The notes under the pieces: generated by a model
Seen by the model: the letters and a program-made list of their open reading frames with translations, nothing else
Database searches by the model: none
What the model was told of the DNA's origin: nothing
Program-made: the position numbers and the translations under genes
Source of the DNA: Streptomyces griseicoloratus
Lineage (GTDB): Bacteria > Actinomycetota > Actinomycetes > Streptomycetales > Streptomycetaceae
Length of the DNA stretch: 64,000 nucleotides
NCBI RefSeq assembly: GCF_014534645.1
Contig: NZ_JACVQF010000235.1
Coordinates: 264,735 to 328,734, forward strand
Direction: 5' to 3'
Shown here: one piece after another, positions 48,778-58,329 of the stretch
Position numbering within the stretch: position 1 is the first letter of the stretch
How the letters are laid out: every line of letters starts with the position of its first letter

Positions 48778-50984
48778 CGACCCTCGAAACCGGCAGGACC
48801 GTCGGTGCGGGCATCGACCGCGTCGACGCCCCGCTGAAAGTGACCGGCGCGGCTCACTACCCCAACGACTTCTCCATTCCCGGCATGGCCCACGCCGCCC
48901 TGGTGGGAAGCACCGTCGCCGCCGGACGCATCCGCGGCTTCGACCTGTCCCAGGCGCAGGCGGCACCGGGCGTACTGACCGTCATCACGCATCTGACCGC
49001 GCCCCAGCTGGAGCGGGGCCCGATGACGCTCCTGGGCGGATCGCCTCCGGCCCCGCTGCAGGACGACCGGATCCTCCACTACGGACAGCACATCGCCGTC
49101 GTCGTGGCCGAGAGCGCCGAGCAGGCCAGGCACGCGGCACGGCTGGTCCGTGTCGAGTACGAGACGGAGAAGGCCGTGCTCGGCATCGACGACCCCCGCG
49201 CGCAGATCGTCGAGAACCCGTGGGGGCTGGACACCGACCGGGGCGACATCGACGCCGGCTTCGGCCAGGCGGACGTCATCGTCGAGGACACCTACACCAC
49301 CCCCGACAACACCAACAACCCGCTCGGCCTGATGGCCACCCTCGCCGCGTGGCACGGTGACGCGCTCACGGTGCACGACTCCACCCAGTGGCCGCACAAC
49401 GTGCGTACCTCGCTGGCCGCCATCTTCAAGGTGCCCGAGAGCGGCGTCAGGGTGCTGGCTCCGTTCGTCGGAGGCGGCTTCGGAGCCGGTCTGAGGGTGT
49501 GGTCCCACGTCATCCTCACCGTGCTGGCGGCCCGGCAGGTCAAGCGCCCGGTCAAGCTCGTTCTCACCCGGCCCGAGATGTTCACCTCGGTGGGACACCG
49601 GCCCAACAGCGTCCAGCAGATCAAGATCGGTGCCACCCGCGCCGGCGACCTCGTGGCCATCGAGCACCACGGCATCTCGTCGGTGGCCATGGAGGACGAC
49701 GACTACGAACCGGTGTCGTTCGGCTCGGCCGTCGCTTACGCCTGCCCCAACGTGCTGACGCGGGACCGGCAGGCGCGGCTGAACATCCCCTGCCCGGGCT
49801 CCATGCGCGCGCCCGCCGAGGGCCAGGGCAACTTCGCACTGGAGTGCGCCATCGACGACGTGGCCCACGCCGTCGGCATGGACCCCCTCGAATTCCGCCT
49901 GCGCAACTACGCGGAGGAGCACCCGCTGTCGGGTCTTCCCTGGTCCAGCAAGGCCCTGAGGGAGTGCTACACCGAGGGCGCCGAGCGGTTCGGCTGGTCA
50001 CGGCGCAACCCCGAACCCGGTTCGATGCGGGACGGTCGCCTGCTCATCGGCTACGGACTGGCCGGCGTCTCCTACCCCTTCTACCAGGTCCCCTGCCAGG
50101 CACGCGCCTCCGTGCGCCGCGACGGCTCGGCGCATGTGCGCAGTGCCGCCACCGACATCGGTACCGGTACCTACACGGTCATGACCCAGCTCGCGGCCGA
50201 GCTGCTCGGCCTCGACGTCAGCCAGGTGCGCTTCGACCTCGGCGACTCCGACATGCCCTACTCGCCGCAGGCCGGCGGCTCCGGACTCACCGGCGCCCTC
50301 GGCAACGCCGTGCACACCGCCTGCCGTCGCCTGGTGCAGGAGTTCCTCGACGTGGTGGCGGGCGACGCCGGGTCACCGCTGCGCGGATGCCTGCTCGACG
50401 ACGTGACGGTCGGCGACGGGCGTATCCACCGCGTCGACGACCCGGCACAGGGGGAGTCCTACGCGGACATCCTGGCCCGCCACGGCCTGGAGGAACTGAG
50501 CGCGGACGGCAGGAGCACGCCCCCTCGGTCCGAGGACTTGGGGATGGCCCCCGCGGGTGCCTTCGGAGCGAAGTTCGTCGAGGTGCGCATCGACCCTGAG
50601 CTGGGCCTGTTGCGGGTGGCCCGGGTGGTCTCGGCGATCGACGGCGGGCGGATCCTCAACGAGAAGACGGCCGCCAGCCAGATCATCGGCGGCACCGTCG
50701 GCGGGATCAGCCAGGCGATGTTCGAGGAGACCGCCACCGACGCCGGCACCGGGCGCATTGCCAACGCCACCTTCGGCGACTACCTGATGCCGGTCAACGC
50801 GGACGTGCCCGACATGGAGGTGCTCTTCCTCGGAGGCCCTGACCGGGCCACCGCCGTCGGCACCAAGGGAGTCGGCGAGATCGGGCTCGTCGGAATGGCC
50901 GCGGCCATCGGCAACGCCGTCTTCCACGCCACCGGACGCCGCATCCGCTCCCTGCCCTTCACCATCGACCAGCTCATGCTCTGA
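48774..50984 (+). CDS. Molybdenum hydroxylase molybdopterin-binding subunit (YagR-like)
   Basis: The 736-residue protein is the catalytic subunit of a xanthine dehydrogenase/aldehyde oxidoreductase family enzyme. It has GAAHYPNDFSIPGMAHAAL, the molybdenum-near loop VGGGFGAGLRVW, SMRAPAEGQGNFALECAID, IGTGTYTVMTQLAAELL and the active-site glutamate in GTKGVGEIGLVG near the C-terminus. With YagT/YagS-type partners it most likely oxidises aldehydes, using molybdenum cytosine or guanine dinucleotide cofactor. The actual substrate is unknown. Confidence 0.94.
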   Translation: MTTLETGRTVGAGIDRVDAPLKVTGAAHYPNDFSIPGMAHAALVGSTVAAGRIRGFDLSQAQAAPGVLTVITHLTAPQLERGPMTLLGGSPPAPLQDDRILHYGQHIAVVVAESAEQARHAARLVRVEYETEKAVLGIDDPRAQIVENPWGLDTDRGDIDAGFGQADVIVEDTYTTPDNTNNPLGLMATLAAWHGDALTVHDSTQWPHNVRTSLAAIFKVPESGVRVLAPFVGGGFGAGLRVWSHVILTVLAARQVKRPVKLVLTRPEMFTSVGHRPNSVQQIKIGATRAGDLVAIEHHGISSVAMEDDDYEPVSFGSAVAYACPNVLTRDRQARLNIPCPGSMRAPAEGQGNFALECAIDDVAHAVGMDPLEFRLRNYAEEHPLSGLPWSSKALRECYTEGAERFGWSRRNPEPGSMRDGRLLIGYGLAGVSYPFYQVPCQARASVRRDGSAHVRSAATDIGTGTYTVMTQLAAELLGLDVSQVRFDLGDSDMPYSPQAGGSGLTGALGNAVHTACRRLVQEFLDVVAGDAGSPLRGCLLDDVTVGDGRIHRVDDPAQGESYADILARHGLEELSADGRSTPPRSEDLGMAPAGAFGAKFVEVRIDPELGLLRVARVVSAIDGGRILNEKTAASQIIGGTVGGISQAMFEETATDAGTGRIANATFGDYLMPVNADVPDMEVLFLGGPDRATAVGTKGVGEIGLVGMAAAIGNAVFHATGRRIRSLPFTIDQLML

Positions 50985-51095
50985 GCAACGGCGACCCTCC
51001 GGGCAACTCTTGGCCGTCGCCTTCTCGCCGGTGCAGCACGCGGCGGGGAGGGCGACGTGCCGATCAGCTTCGCCGACGGCCCACAGGAGAAACAG

Positions 51096-52277
51096 ATGTT
51101 GGACATCGCCGGAGACCTCGACCGCTGGGTCCGGCAAGGGCACGACTTCGCGGTGGCCACGATCGTCTCGGTCAGCGGCAGCGCACCCCGCGAACCCGGA
51201 GCGGCCCTGGCCGTGAACGACGAGGGAACGGCCGTCGGCTCGGTCTCCGGGGGCTGTGTCGAAGGGGCGGTGTACGAGCTCTGCCGACAGGCGCTGGAAG
51301 ACGGCCGCAGCGTCCTGGAACGCTTCGGATACAGCGATGAGACCGCATTCGCCGCAGGCCTGACCTGTGGCGGAACCATCAACGTCCTGGTCACGCCGGT
51401 GCGTGGCGGCGAGCCGGCGCGGGACGTGCTCGCTTCCGCCCTGTCCGCCGTGTGCTCGGGCGAGACGATCGCGCTGGCCCGAACCGTCGGCGGCCCCGCC
51501 GAACTGATGGGCCGGCCGTTGGTCGTCCGACCCGACGGAACGTACGAGGGGGCGCTGGGCAGCCAGGTGCGGCTCACCCGCATCGCGGCCGCGGAAGTGC
51601 GGGCCATGCTCGAAGCGGGGCGTACCGGCATGCTCGTGGTGGGGGGAGACGGAGACGGAGCCTACTGCGGTGAGCCGATCACCCTGCTGGTCGAGTCCAG
51701 TGCCCCGCCACCGCGCCTGATCGTCTTCGGCGCGATCGACTTCGCGTCGGCGCTGGTACGGCTGGGCAGGTTCCTCGGCTACCACGTCACCGTGTGTGAC
51801 GCGCGGCCGGTGTTCGCCACCAGGGCCCGTTTCCCGGAGGCGGACGAAGTGATCACTGACTGGCCGCACCGCTACTTGGAGACGACCCAGGTCGACGAGC
51901 GAACGGTGCTGTGCGTGCTCACGCACGATGCCAAGTTCGACGTACCCCTGCTCGCACACGCGCTGACGCTCCCGGTCGCCTACGTCGGAGCGATGGGGTC
52001 CCGCCGCACTCACGAGGACCGTGTCACACGGCTGCGCGAGGCCGGTGTGCCGCAGCGCAAGCTGGACCGGCTGCGCTCGCCGATCGGTCTGGATCTGGGG
52101 GCGCGGACGCCCGAAGAGACCGCGCTGTCGATCGCGGCGGAGTTCGTCGCCGCTCGGTACGGCGGCACCGGCCGGCCACTGACGGGCACGCGTACCCCCA
52201 TCCATCGGGACACGGTGACCGCTGCCCCGTTCGCTCCTCAGCCGGCGGAGGTCGCAACCGCACGCCGATCCGCTTGA
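51096..52277 (+). CDS. XdhC family molybdenum cofactor maturation protein
   Basis: The 393-residue protein has the XdhC/CoxI N-terminal domain (VATIVSVSGSAPREPGAALAV, GSVSGGCVEGAVYELC) and a C-terminal Rossmann domain (PRLIVFGAIDFASALVRLG, CVLTHDAKFDVPLLAHAL, VGAMGSRRTHEDRV). XdhC binds molybdopterin cofactor and delivers the sulfurated form to the apoenzyme. It follows the YagTSR-type genes by 111 bases on the same strand with an AGGAGA site, so it serves this enzyme. A start 39 bases upstream is possible but lacks a ribosome site. Confidence 0.93.
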   Translation: MLDIAGDLDRWVRQGHDFAVATIVSVSGSAPREPGAALAVNDEGTAVGSVSGGCVEGAVYELCRQALEDGRSVLERFGYSDETAFAAGLTCGGTINVLVTPVRGGEPARDVLASALSAVCSGETIALARTVGGPAELMGRPLVVRPDGTYEGALGSQVRLTRIAAAEVRAMLEAGRTGMLVVGGDGDGAYCGEPITLLVESSAPPPRLIVFGAIDFASALVRLGRFLGYHVTVCDARPVFATRARFPEADEVITDWPHRYLETTQVDERTVLCVLTHDAKFDVPLLAHALTLPVAYVGAMGSRRTHEDRVTRLREAGVPQRKLDRLRSPIGLDLGARTPEETALSIAAEFVAARYGGTGRPLTGTRTPIHRDTVTAAPFAPQPAEVATARRSA

Positions 52278-52351
52278 GCGCCGCGCCACCGACGCGTCGT
52301 CCACTGCTGGAGTCTCCGTATGCATCACCGACTTCATCCGCATCCGCTCTC

Positions 52352-55114
52352 TCACCCCGTCCCGCGGCCGGTCCTTGCGCGAAGCTGCTTGCGCGAAGTG
52401 ACGCCGAGCTTCACGAAGACCTTGCTGACATGCCACTCGACCGTGCGCGGGCTGATGAAGAGCCGGGATGCGATTTCCGCGTTGGTCAGGCCTTCGCGAA
52501 CGAGTCTGACAACCTGGGCCTCCTGGGCCGTGAGTTCGTTCCCGGTCTGGTCCGCGTGTTTTCGAACGTTCTCACCGGTGGCGGCGAGTTCGCGGGCGGC
52601 TCGCTGGGAGAAGCCCTCCATGCTCATGCGGACGAAGAGTTCATGTGCGGTGGTCAGGTGTTCGCGGGCAGCCTGGCGGCGTCGCTTGCGGCGCAGCCAC
52701 TCACCGTAGAGGAGGTGGGCGCGGGCCAGCTCTCCGCGGATTCCGGTACGGCCGAGCCAGTCGATCGCCTTCAGGTACTGGCTTTCGGCCTCTGCCCCTT
52801 CGTCGAGGAGAGCACGGCAGCGGGCCTCGATGCCCAAGGCCCAGTCCGAGCCGCTCGGCCCAGTCACCTCGGTGAGGCGTTCCAGGGCGTCAAGAGCACG
52901 CCCGGGTGCGCCGCCCCGGGCGGTGGCCTCGATGTACTCGACGAGAGACCAGGTGGGGACGCCCATTTCCGGTTGGTGGTACTCCCTGCCGGCTGTGCTC
53001 GCCGCCTCGGCGGCCTCCTCGTACCGGCCGAGGCTGTTGTACAGCATGGCCCTCGCCCACCCGCCGACCACGGGCCCGAGTCCCTCGCCCCGACGGGCGG
53101 CCCCCTCGTCGGCGCGCTTGCTCAGATCCACGCATTCGGCTTCGTGGCCTCGCCAGGCAGCGACGAAGAGCGCGGCGTAGAGCGGAGCCGCCGTTCCGAC
53201 CGCGTCGGAGACCGTCTGCACCTCCGCCGCCAGCGAGGCTGCCTCTGCCAATTCCCCGTCGAGTACGTGGACCACGCAGCGCATGGTCAGTGCCCAGGGA
53301 AGCGTTGCGATCCGACCGGCCTCCCTGACGAAGTGAAGGTACCGTGCCGCCAGGTGGGACAGCGTTTCCTGGTCCCACAGCCCAACAGCGGTCAGACAGA
53401 TCAGCCACAGCCGGCGAAGTCCTTCCTCCGGGCAGTGGCTCGGCTCGTGGAAGGCGCGCAGGGCCAGGCGCAGACCGGGCACGGCGGCAGCATGGCCTTC
53501 GGTGATGCGCAGCGCCATCCCGTCGAGCAGGAGATCGGTCGGACGGGGGGTGGGCGGGGTCGGTGTGCAGCGTGCTGCCCTGGCCGCTTCACATTGCTCG
53601 CGGCCGTAGGCGTGGGGGCCGGCGAAGATCGTCGCGTCGATGACTTCCAGATACGTGTCCCGGGCGAGTGCCACGTCGTGCCGAGCGAGCCGGTCGGCGG
53701 CCCGGAGCAGCAGAACGGGAGCCTCTCTGCCCCGGTTCCTGGCGAACGCGATCCGGGCGCGCATCAGATCGATCTCACCGCGCAGGCGCTCGTCGAGGGG
53801 CCCCGCTTCGGCGATGGACAGCAGCTTCGAGGTGGTTTCGGGATGTCCCGCTTCGTGTGCCGCTCGTGCTGCGGCCAGCGCGCGCATCTGACGGTGGGCC
53901 GATTGTGGTGTCAGTTCCACGGCCCGTGCCATGAAAGCCGCTGCCGCGGCACATCCGCCGCGCCTCCGGGCTCGTTCGGCCGAACGTTCGAGTTCGGCTG
54001 CGACGACCTCATTGGGGCTGGATGCACCGTGCGCCGCGTGCCAGGCACGGCGGTCGGGATCCACCGCCGCATCCGTCGCTCTCGCGAGCGCACGGTGCGT
54101 GCTGCGCCGTTCTTCGTCGGACGCCGCCCAGTAGACCGCCGACCGCACCATCGGATGGAAGAACCGGACTCGATCGTCGATCGTGAGCAGGCCTGCCGCC
54201 ACGGCGGGGGCAGAGGCGTCGATGCCGATCCCGAGCTGCTCCGCCACCAGCCACAGCAGAGCCGGCGCGCCGGTCGGATCCGCTGCCGCCGCCAGCAGGA
54301 GCCGCCGCGTCTGTGGTGGAAGTCCCGCGACCCTCGCCACATACGTTGCCTTGATCCGGTCCGTGACCGGTCGCACGCTCGGCAGGCCGTAGCCGCCGGC
54401 CAGTTCCAGCGGAGTCGAGGTCTTCGCCAGTTCCAGCAACGCCAGCGGATTGCCCCGGGCCTCGGCGACGATACGATCGAGCACCCGTGTGTCCCAGGGC
54501 CCGGGGAGCACGGAACGCAGCAGCACCTGCGCATCGTGATCCGGCAGTCCTTCGACCGGCAGCTCGGGCAGTCCGGCAGGCTCGGAGGTGCCGGGCAGCC
54601 CATCGCCCGTCACTCGGGTCGCGAAGACGACAGCCACCGATTCGGCGAGCAGGCGTCGCGCGGTGAACGCCAGCACCTGCATGGACGCCCGGTCGAGCCA
54701 CTGCGCGTCATCCACGACGCACAGCAACGGCTGGTCCCGGGCGACTTCGGAGAACAGGCCGAGGACACCCAGAGCGACAAGAGTGCCGTCAGGTGCCCGC
54801 TCGGACCCCAGCCCCAATGCTCCCTTCACCGCGTCACGTTGAACGGCCGGAAGGCCGGCGATCCCGTGCATCATGGGCCTGCACAACTGGTGCAGACCCG
54901 CGAACACCAACTCCATCTCGGACTGAACACCGGTGACCCGGACGACACGAAAGCCCCGGGCGCGCCCAACCAAGTAGTCGAGCAGCGTCGTCTTGCCCGC
55001 CCCCGGCTCGCCCCGCAGTACCAGCGCCCGGCTCGCACCCCCGCGCACGGCGCCGACCAGATCATCGAGCTGCCCGCACTCCCAACCGCGCCCCGGAACG
55101 CTCACCGGCGTCAC
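52352..55114 (-). CDS. LAL-type LuxR transcriptional regulator (first paralogue)
   Basis: The protein of about 920 residues is a large ATP-binding LuxR regulator. The N-terminal AAA-like ATPase has Walker A RGEPGAGKTTLL and Walker B LLCVVDDAQWLDRAS. A long TPR-like helical middle follows, and the C-terminal LuxR helix-turn-helix is LTAQEAQVVRLVREGLTNAEIASRLFISPRTVEWHVSKVF. The start is uncertain: GTG 55114 overlaps an upstream reading-frame stop as GTGA and aligns with the paralogue, while GTG 55135 is an alternative. It is convergent with xdhC and follows a very similar regulator on the same strand. Confidence 0.92.
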   Translation of the reverse strand: MTPVSVPGRGWECGQLDDLVGAVRGGASRALVLRGEPGAGKTTLLDYLVGRARGFRVVRVTGVQSEMELVFAGLHQLCRPMMHGIAGLPAVQRDAVKGALGLGSERAPDGTLVALGVLGLFSEVARDQPLLCVVDDAQWLDRASMQVLAFTARRLLAESVAVVFATRVTGDGLPGTSEPAGLPELPVEGLPDHDAQVLLRSVLPGPWDTRVLDRIVAEARGNPLALLELAKTSTPLELAGGYGLPSVRPVTDRIKATYVARVAGLPPQTRRLLLAAAADPTGAPALLWLVAEQLGIGIDASAPAVAAGLLTIDDRVRFFHPMVRSAVYWAASDEERRSTHRALARATDAAVDPDRRAWHAAHGASSPNEVVAAELERSAERARRRGGCAAAAAFMARAVELTPQSAHRQMRALAAARAAHEAGHPETTSKLLSIAEAGPLDERLRGEIDLMRARIAFARNRGREAPVLLLRAADRLARHDVALARDTYLEVIDATIFAGPHAYGREQCEAARAARCTPTPPTPRPTDLLLDGMALRITEGHAAAVPGLRLALRAFHEPSHCPEEGLRRLWLICLTAVGLWDQETLSHLAARYLHFVREAGRIATLPWALTMRCVVHVLDGELAEAASLAAEVQTVSDAVGTAAPLYAALFVAAWRGHEAECVDLSKRADEGAARRGEGLGPVVGGWARAMLYNSLGRYEEAAEAASTAGREYHQPEMGVPTWSLVEYIEATARGGAPGRALDALERLTEVTGPSGSDWALGIEARCRALLDEGAEAESQYLKAIDWLGRTGIRGELARAHLLYGEWLRRKRRRQAAREHLTTAHELFVRMSMEGFSQRAARELAATGENVRKHADQTGNELTAQEAQVVRLVREGLTNAEIASRLFISPRTVEWHVSKVFVKLGVTSRKQLRARTGRGTG

Positions 55115-55401
55115 CGGGCGCCCTGCCCGACGCACGCCCTCTGGCGTACCCCCGAACCGCTCGTGGCGGTGGCGGTCAGTGCTCCGGCGAGGCGGCGTGC
55201 CCGGTCACCATCGCGAGGAGTGATACGGGGGCGGCCGAAGAGACCCAGGTGGCGGCCCGGGTGCATACGGTCCGGCCGTACCGGGAGGTCTGCGGCCACG
55301 GCAATGATCGGCAGGTCCGGACAGGGGGAGGACGCGAGTGCGGTCGGCATGCGTCACAGCGTCCTGTGGCCCGGGCGCACTCGCATCCGTGATGTCCCCA
55401 G
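55115..55401. other. Spacer between tandem LAL regulators, with a doubtful small frame
   Basis: The 287 bases contain a leftward 79-codon frame from ATG 55350 to a stop at 55111 that overlaps the LAL start as GTGA (MPTALASSPCPDLPIIAVAA at its N-terminus). Its ribosome site is weak and no family is recognised. It is left unannotated as a gene but is worth checking for conservation. Confidence 0.4.
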
Positions 55402-58173
55402 TCACAGAACCCGTCCCAGCTGGTTCCGTGAGGTGATTCCCAGCTTGGCGAAGACCTTGTGCAGGTGGTACTCGACGGTGCGGGTGCTCAGGTACAGCCG
55501 GCCGGCGATCTCCTTGTTCGTCAGTCCGTCGCGGGCCAGCGTCGCGATCTGCGTTTCCTGCGGCGTGAGCCGGCCCACGGTCTCGACGGTCCGTCTGCGG
55601 GCGGTCTCGCCGGTCGCCCGCAGTTCGCGCGCCGCCCGGTCGGCGAACGCCTCCATCCCCATGACCCTGAACATCTCATGGGCGGTGCGCAACTGTGCGC
55701 GCGCCTGGGTCCGGCGCCGCTCGCGGCGCAGCCATTCGCCGTACAGAAGATGGGCGCGGGCGAGTTCCCCGCGGACGCTGGTGCGGCCGAGCCGGTCGAT
55801 CGCTTCCCGGTAGCAGCCTTCCGCCGTCGTGCCCCGGCTCAGGAGGGCACGGGCGCGGGCCTCGATGCCCAGCGCCCAGTCCGTGCCGCTCGGGGTCGTC
55901 ACCTCGGAGAGCTGTTCGAAGGCTTCGGCCGCGGCCTTGTGGTTGTCGCTCCGCAGGCCGGCTTCGACGATTTCGGTGAGCACCCAGGTCTGTGTGCCGA
56001 GCTCGGCGGGGCCGGCGCCCCGTCTGCATTCGAGTGCCGCCGTCAGGGCCTGCTCGTACCGGCCGTGGCCGATGGCCAGCAGAGTGGCCGCCAGGGAGCT
56101 GATCACCGGCGAAATACCCTCGCCGTGGCGGGCGGCGTCGGCGGCGGCGCGCCCGGCCAGTTCGGCGTAGTCGTCCTCGCGGCCCTGCCAGGCGGCCAGG
56201 ACCAGGCCCCCATAGGTCGGGGCGCTGATGCCGATCGCCTCCGAGATCGCCGTCAGTTCCTCGCCGAGCGCGGCGGCCTCGGCCAGCTCACCGCCCAGAA
56301 CGCGGTCGGCGATACGCGAACTCAGTGCCAGGGGGAGGTTGGTGATCCGGCCGGTCTCCCGGGCGATCCTCAGGTGCCGGGCCGACAGCAGCGACCAGGT
56401 CTCGTAGTCCCACAGGCCCACGGCGGTGATGCTCGCCAGCCACAGCCAGGGCAGCCCCTCGTCATTGCTGAGATCCGGGGCCCTGAAGGCGTCCATCGCC
56501 GCCTTCAACGTACTCACACAGGCGGCCTGTCCTTCGGTGATGCGCAGCACCGTGCCGTCGAGAAGCAGGTCGGCCGCACGGCTCGCATGCGGCAGGGGCG
56601 ATACGGCCCGGGCGGCCAGGGCTGCTTCGAGCTGGCCGCCCCCGGGTGCCAGCGACCCGGCGAGAATCGCCGCGTTGATCGCTTCCAGGTAGGTCTCGCG
56701 CGCCAGTGGCACATCGGAGGACTCCAGCCGGCGGGCCGCCTTGAGCAGCAGGCCGGCGCCTTCGCTGCCCCGGCCCACGGTGAACGCGATCTGGGCGCGC
56801 AGTACCTCCAGCTCACCGTGTCTATGATCATCGAGTGGGCCGGCCGCGGCGATGGACAGCAGCTTCAGCGCGGTGTCGGGCGATCCGGCCTGGTGAGTCA
56901 TCCGGGACGCGGCCAGTGCGCGCTCCGCCCGTCGGCCGGGATCGGGGGTGAGCGCCGCCGCCCGCTCCAGGAAGGCGGCCGCGGCGGCCAGGCCGCCGCG
57001 AGCCTGGGCACGCTCGGCCGAGCGTTCGAGTTCGGCGGCGGTCGGCTCGTCCGGCTGCGCGGTGCCGTGGGCGCGGTGCCAGGCGTGCCGGTCCGGATCG
57101 GTGCCTGTGTCGGTCGCCTCCGCCAGAGCGAGGTGGACCTTCCTGCGCTGCTCCGGCGACGCGGCCCGATAGACCGCCGAACGCACCAGCGGATGCCGGA
57201 AACGCACCCGGTCACCGACGTCGATCATGTCTTCGGCCGCGTCCGCCGCCGCGATGCCGACGCCGTCCCCGAGCACATCGGCCGCACGCCACAGCAGCAC
57301 CGGGTCGCCGAGCGGCTCGGCGGCCGCCAGCAGCAAGAGCCGTCGGGTGGGTGCGGGCAGGCGCTCGAGCCGTCGCTGGAAGGTCTTCTCGATACGGCCC
57401 GAGAGCGTGCGCGCGGCCGGCGCGACGAATCCGCCCGCGAGCTTGAGAGAGGGCAGTTCGCGCGGCAGTTCCAGCAACGCCAAGGGGTTTCCACGAGCCT
57501 CGCCGAGGATCTGGTCGCGAAGCTGTTCGTCGAGTCGGCCCAGGACCACCGTGCCCAGCAGCGCCCGCGCGTCGTCGTCGCGCAGACCCGCGACGTCCAT
57601 CACCGGCAGGCCCGCCAGCTCGTCCTGCTCACCGAGATCACGGACGGCGAACACGCAGGCCACGGACTCGGCGAACAGGCGGCGCGCGACGAAGGCAAGC
57701 ACCTGCGCGGAGGCGCGGTCCAGCCATTGGGCGTCGTCGATCACGCACACCAGCGGACGATCCTCGGCGGCCGCCGCCAGCAGGCTCAGCACGCCCAGGC
57801 CGACGAGAAAGTGGTCCGGCGCCGAGCCGGCATGCATGCCGAACGCCGTGCCGAGCGCGTCGCGCTGTGGTGCGGGCAGATCGTTCAGCCGGTTCAGTAA
57901 CGGTACGCACAGCTGGTGCACCGCCGCGAACGCCAGTTCCATCTCCGACTGCACTCCCGCGGCGCCCACCACACGGCAGTCGGAAGCGGCCTTCGTCAAG
58001 TGCTCCAGCAGCGCGGACTTGCCCACTCCCGCCTCCCCACGGACCACCAACGACCGGCTCTCACCGGCCCGGACCGCCGCCAGCAGCCGTTCGAACTGCT
58101 CGCACTCCGCCTCCCGGCCCAGCAGCCCCGGGCGACGCCCGGCACCGGTGCCTGGTCCTGTTGAGCCGATCAT
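55402..58173 (-). CDS. LAL-type LuxR transcriptional regulator (second paralogue)
   Basis: The 923-residue protein has the same architecture as its neighbour: Walker A RGEAGVGKSALL, Walker B LVCVIDDAQWLDRASAQ, a long helical middle and a C-terminal HTH (LTPQETQIATLARDGLTNKEIAGRLYLSTRTVEYHLHKVF). Segments such as RGELARAHLLYGEWLRR are identical in the two copies, so they are tandem duplicates. ATG 58173 has GGAAGGTGG upstream. It is divergent from the persulfide dioxygenase gene. Its regulon is not evident. Confidence 0.93.
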   Translation of the reverse strand: MIGSTGPGTGAGRRPGLLGREAECEQFERLLAAVRAGESRSLVVRGEAGVGKSALLEHLTKAASDCRVVGAAGVQSEMELAFAAVHQLCVPLLNRLNDLPAPQRDALGTAFGMHAGSAPDHFLVGLGVLSLLAAAAEDRPLVCVIDDAQWLDRASAQVLAFVARRLFAESVACVFAVRDLGEQDELAGLPVMDVAGLRDDDARALLGTVVLGRLDEQLRDQILGEARGNPLALLELPRELPSLKLAGGFVAPAARTLSGRIEKTFQRRLERLPAPTRRLLLLAAAEPLGDPVLLWRAADVLGDGVGIAAADAAEDMIDVGDRVRFRHPLVRSAVYRAASPEQRRKVHLALAEATDTGTDPDRHAWHRAHGTAQPDEPTAAELERSAERAQARGGLAAAAAFLERAAALTPDPGRRAERALAASRMTHQAGSPDTALKLLSIAAAGPLDDHRHGELEVLRAQIAFTVGRGSEGAGLLLKAARRLESSDVPLARETYLEAINAAILAGSLAPGGGQLEAALAARAVSPLPHASRAADLLLDGTVLRITEGQAACVSTLKAAMDAFRAPDLSNDEGLPWLWLASITAVGLWDYETWSLLSARHLRIARETGRITNLPLALSSRIADRVLGGELAEAAALGEELTAISEAIGISAPTYGGLVLAAWQGREDDYAELAGRAAADAARHGEGISPVISSLAATLLAIGHGRYEQALTAALECRRGAGPAELGTQTWVLTEIVEAGLRSDNHKAAAEAFEQLSEVTTPSGTDWALGIEARARALLSRGTTAEGCYREAIDRLGRTSVRGELARAHLLYGEWLRRERRRTQARAQLRTAHEMFRVMGMEAFADRAARELRATGETARRRTVETVGRLTPQETQIATLARDGLTNKEIAGRLYLSTRTVEYHLHKVFAKLGITSRNQLGRVL

Positions 58174-58252
58174 CCGCAAGCCACCTTCCCGCTGCGCGCC
58201 GAGCGCGCGCACGACCGTACGGAGTCTAGAAGGGCGTCACACGTCCTCCTGG

Positions 58253-58268
58253 ATACCCCCCCAGGTAT
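58253..58268. promoter_or_regulatory. CsoR/CstR-type operator 1
   Basis: ATACC and GGTAT flank a C-rich centre, giving the ATACC-N6-GGTAT dyad. Sites of this kind are bound by CsoR-family repressors. It lies 62 bases upstream of the persulfide dioxygenase gene. Confidence 0.7.
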
Positions 58269-58289
58269 TTCTGTTACGGTGGCTCCCAG

Positions 58290-58305
58290 ATACCCCGGGG
58301 GGTAA
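58290..58305. promoter_or_regulatory. CsoR/CstR-type operator 2
   Basis: ATACCCCGGGGGGTAA matches the TACCC...GGGTA dyad of the other two sites in this region. It lies 25 bases upstream of the dioxygenase start, in position to repress it. Confidence 0.75.
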
Positions 58306-58329
58306 AAGTCCGACGAGGGAGCGAGTGCT

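Noticed and set aside
50373-52436. A 687-codon leftward frame antisense to the molybdopterin subunit and xdhC
   Set aside because: It is a shadow frame; both rightward genes have diagnostic motifs through its whole length.
51911-55813. A 1300-codon rightward frame across the LAL regulators
   Set aside because: It is antisense to two regulators with intact ATPase and LuxR motifs and its sequence is low-complexity.
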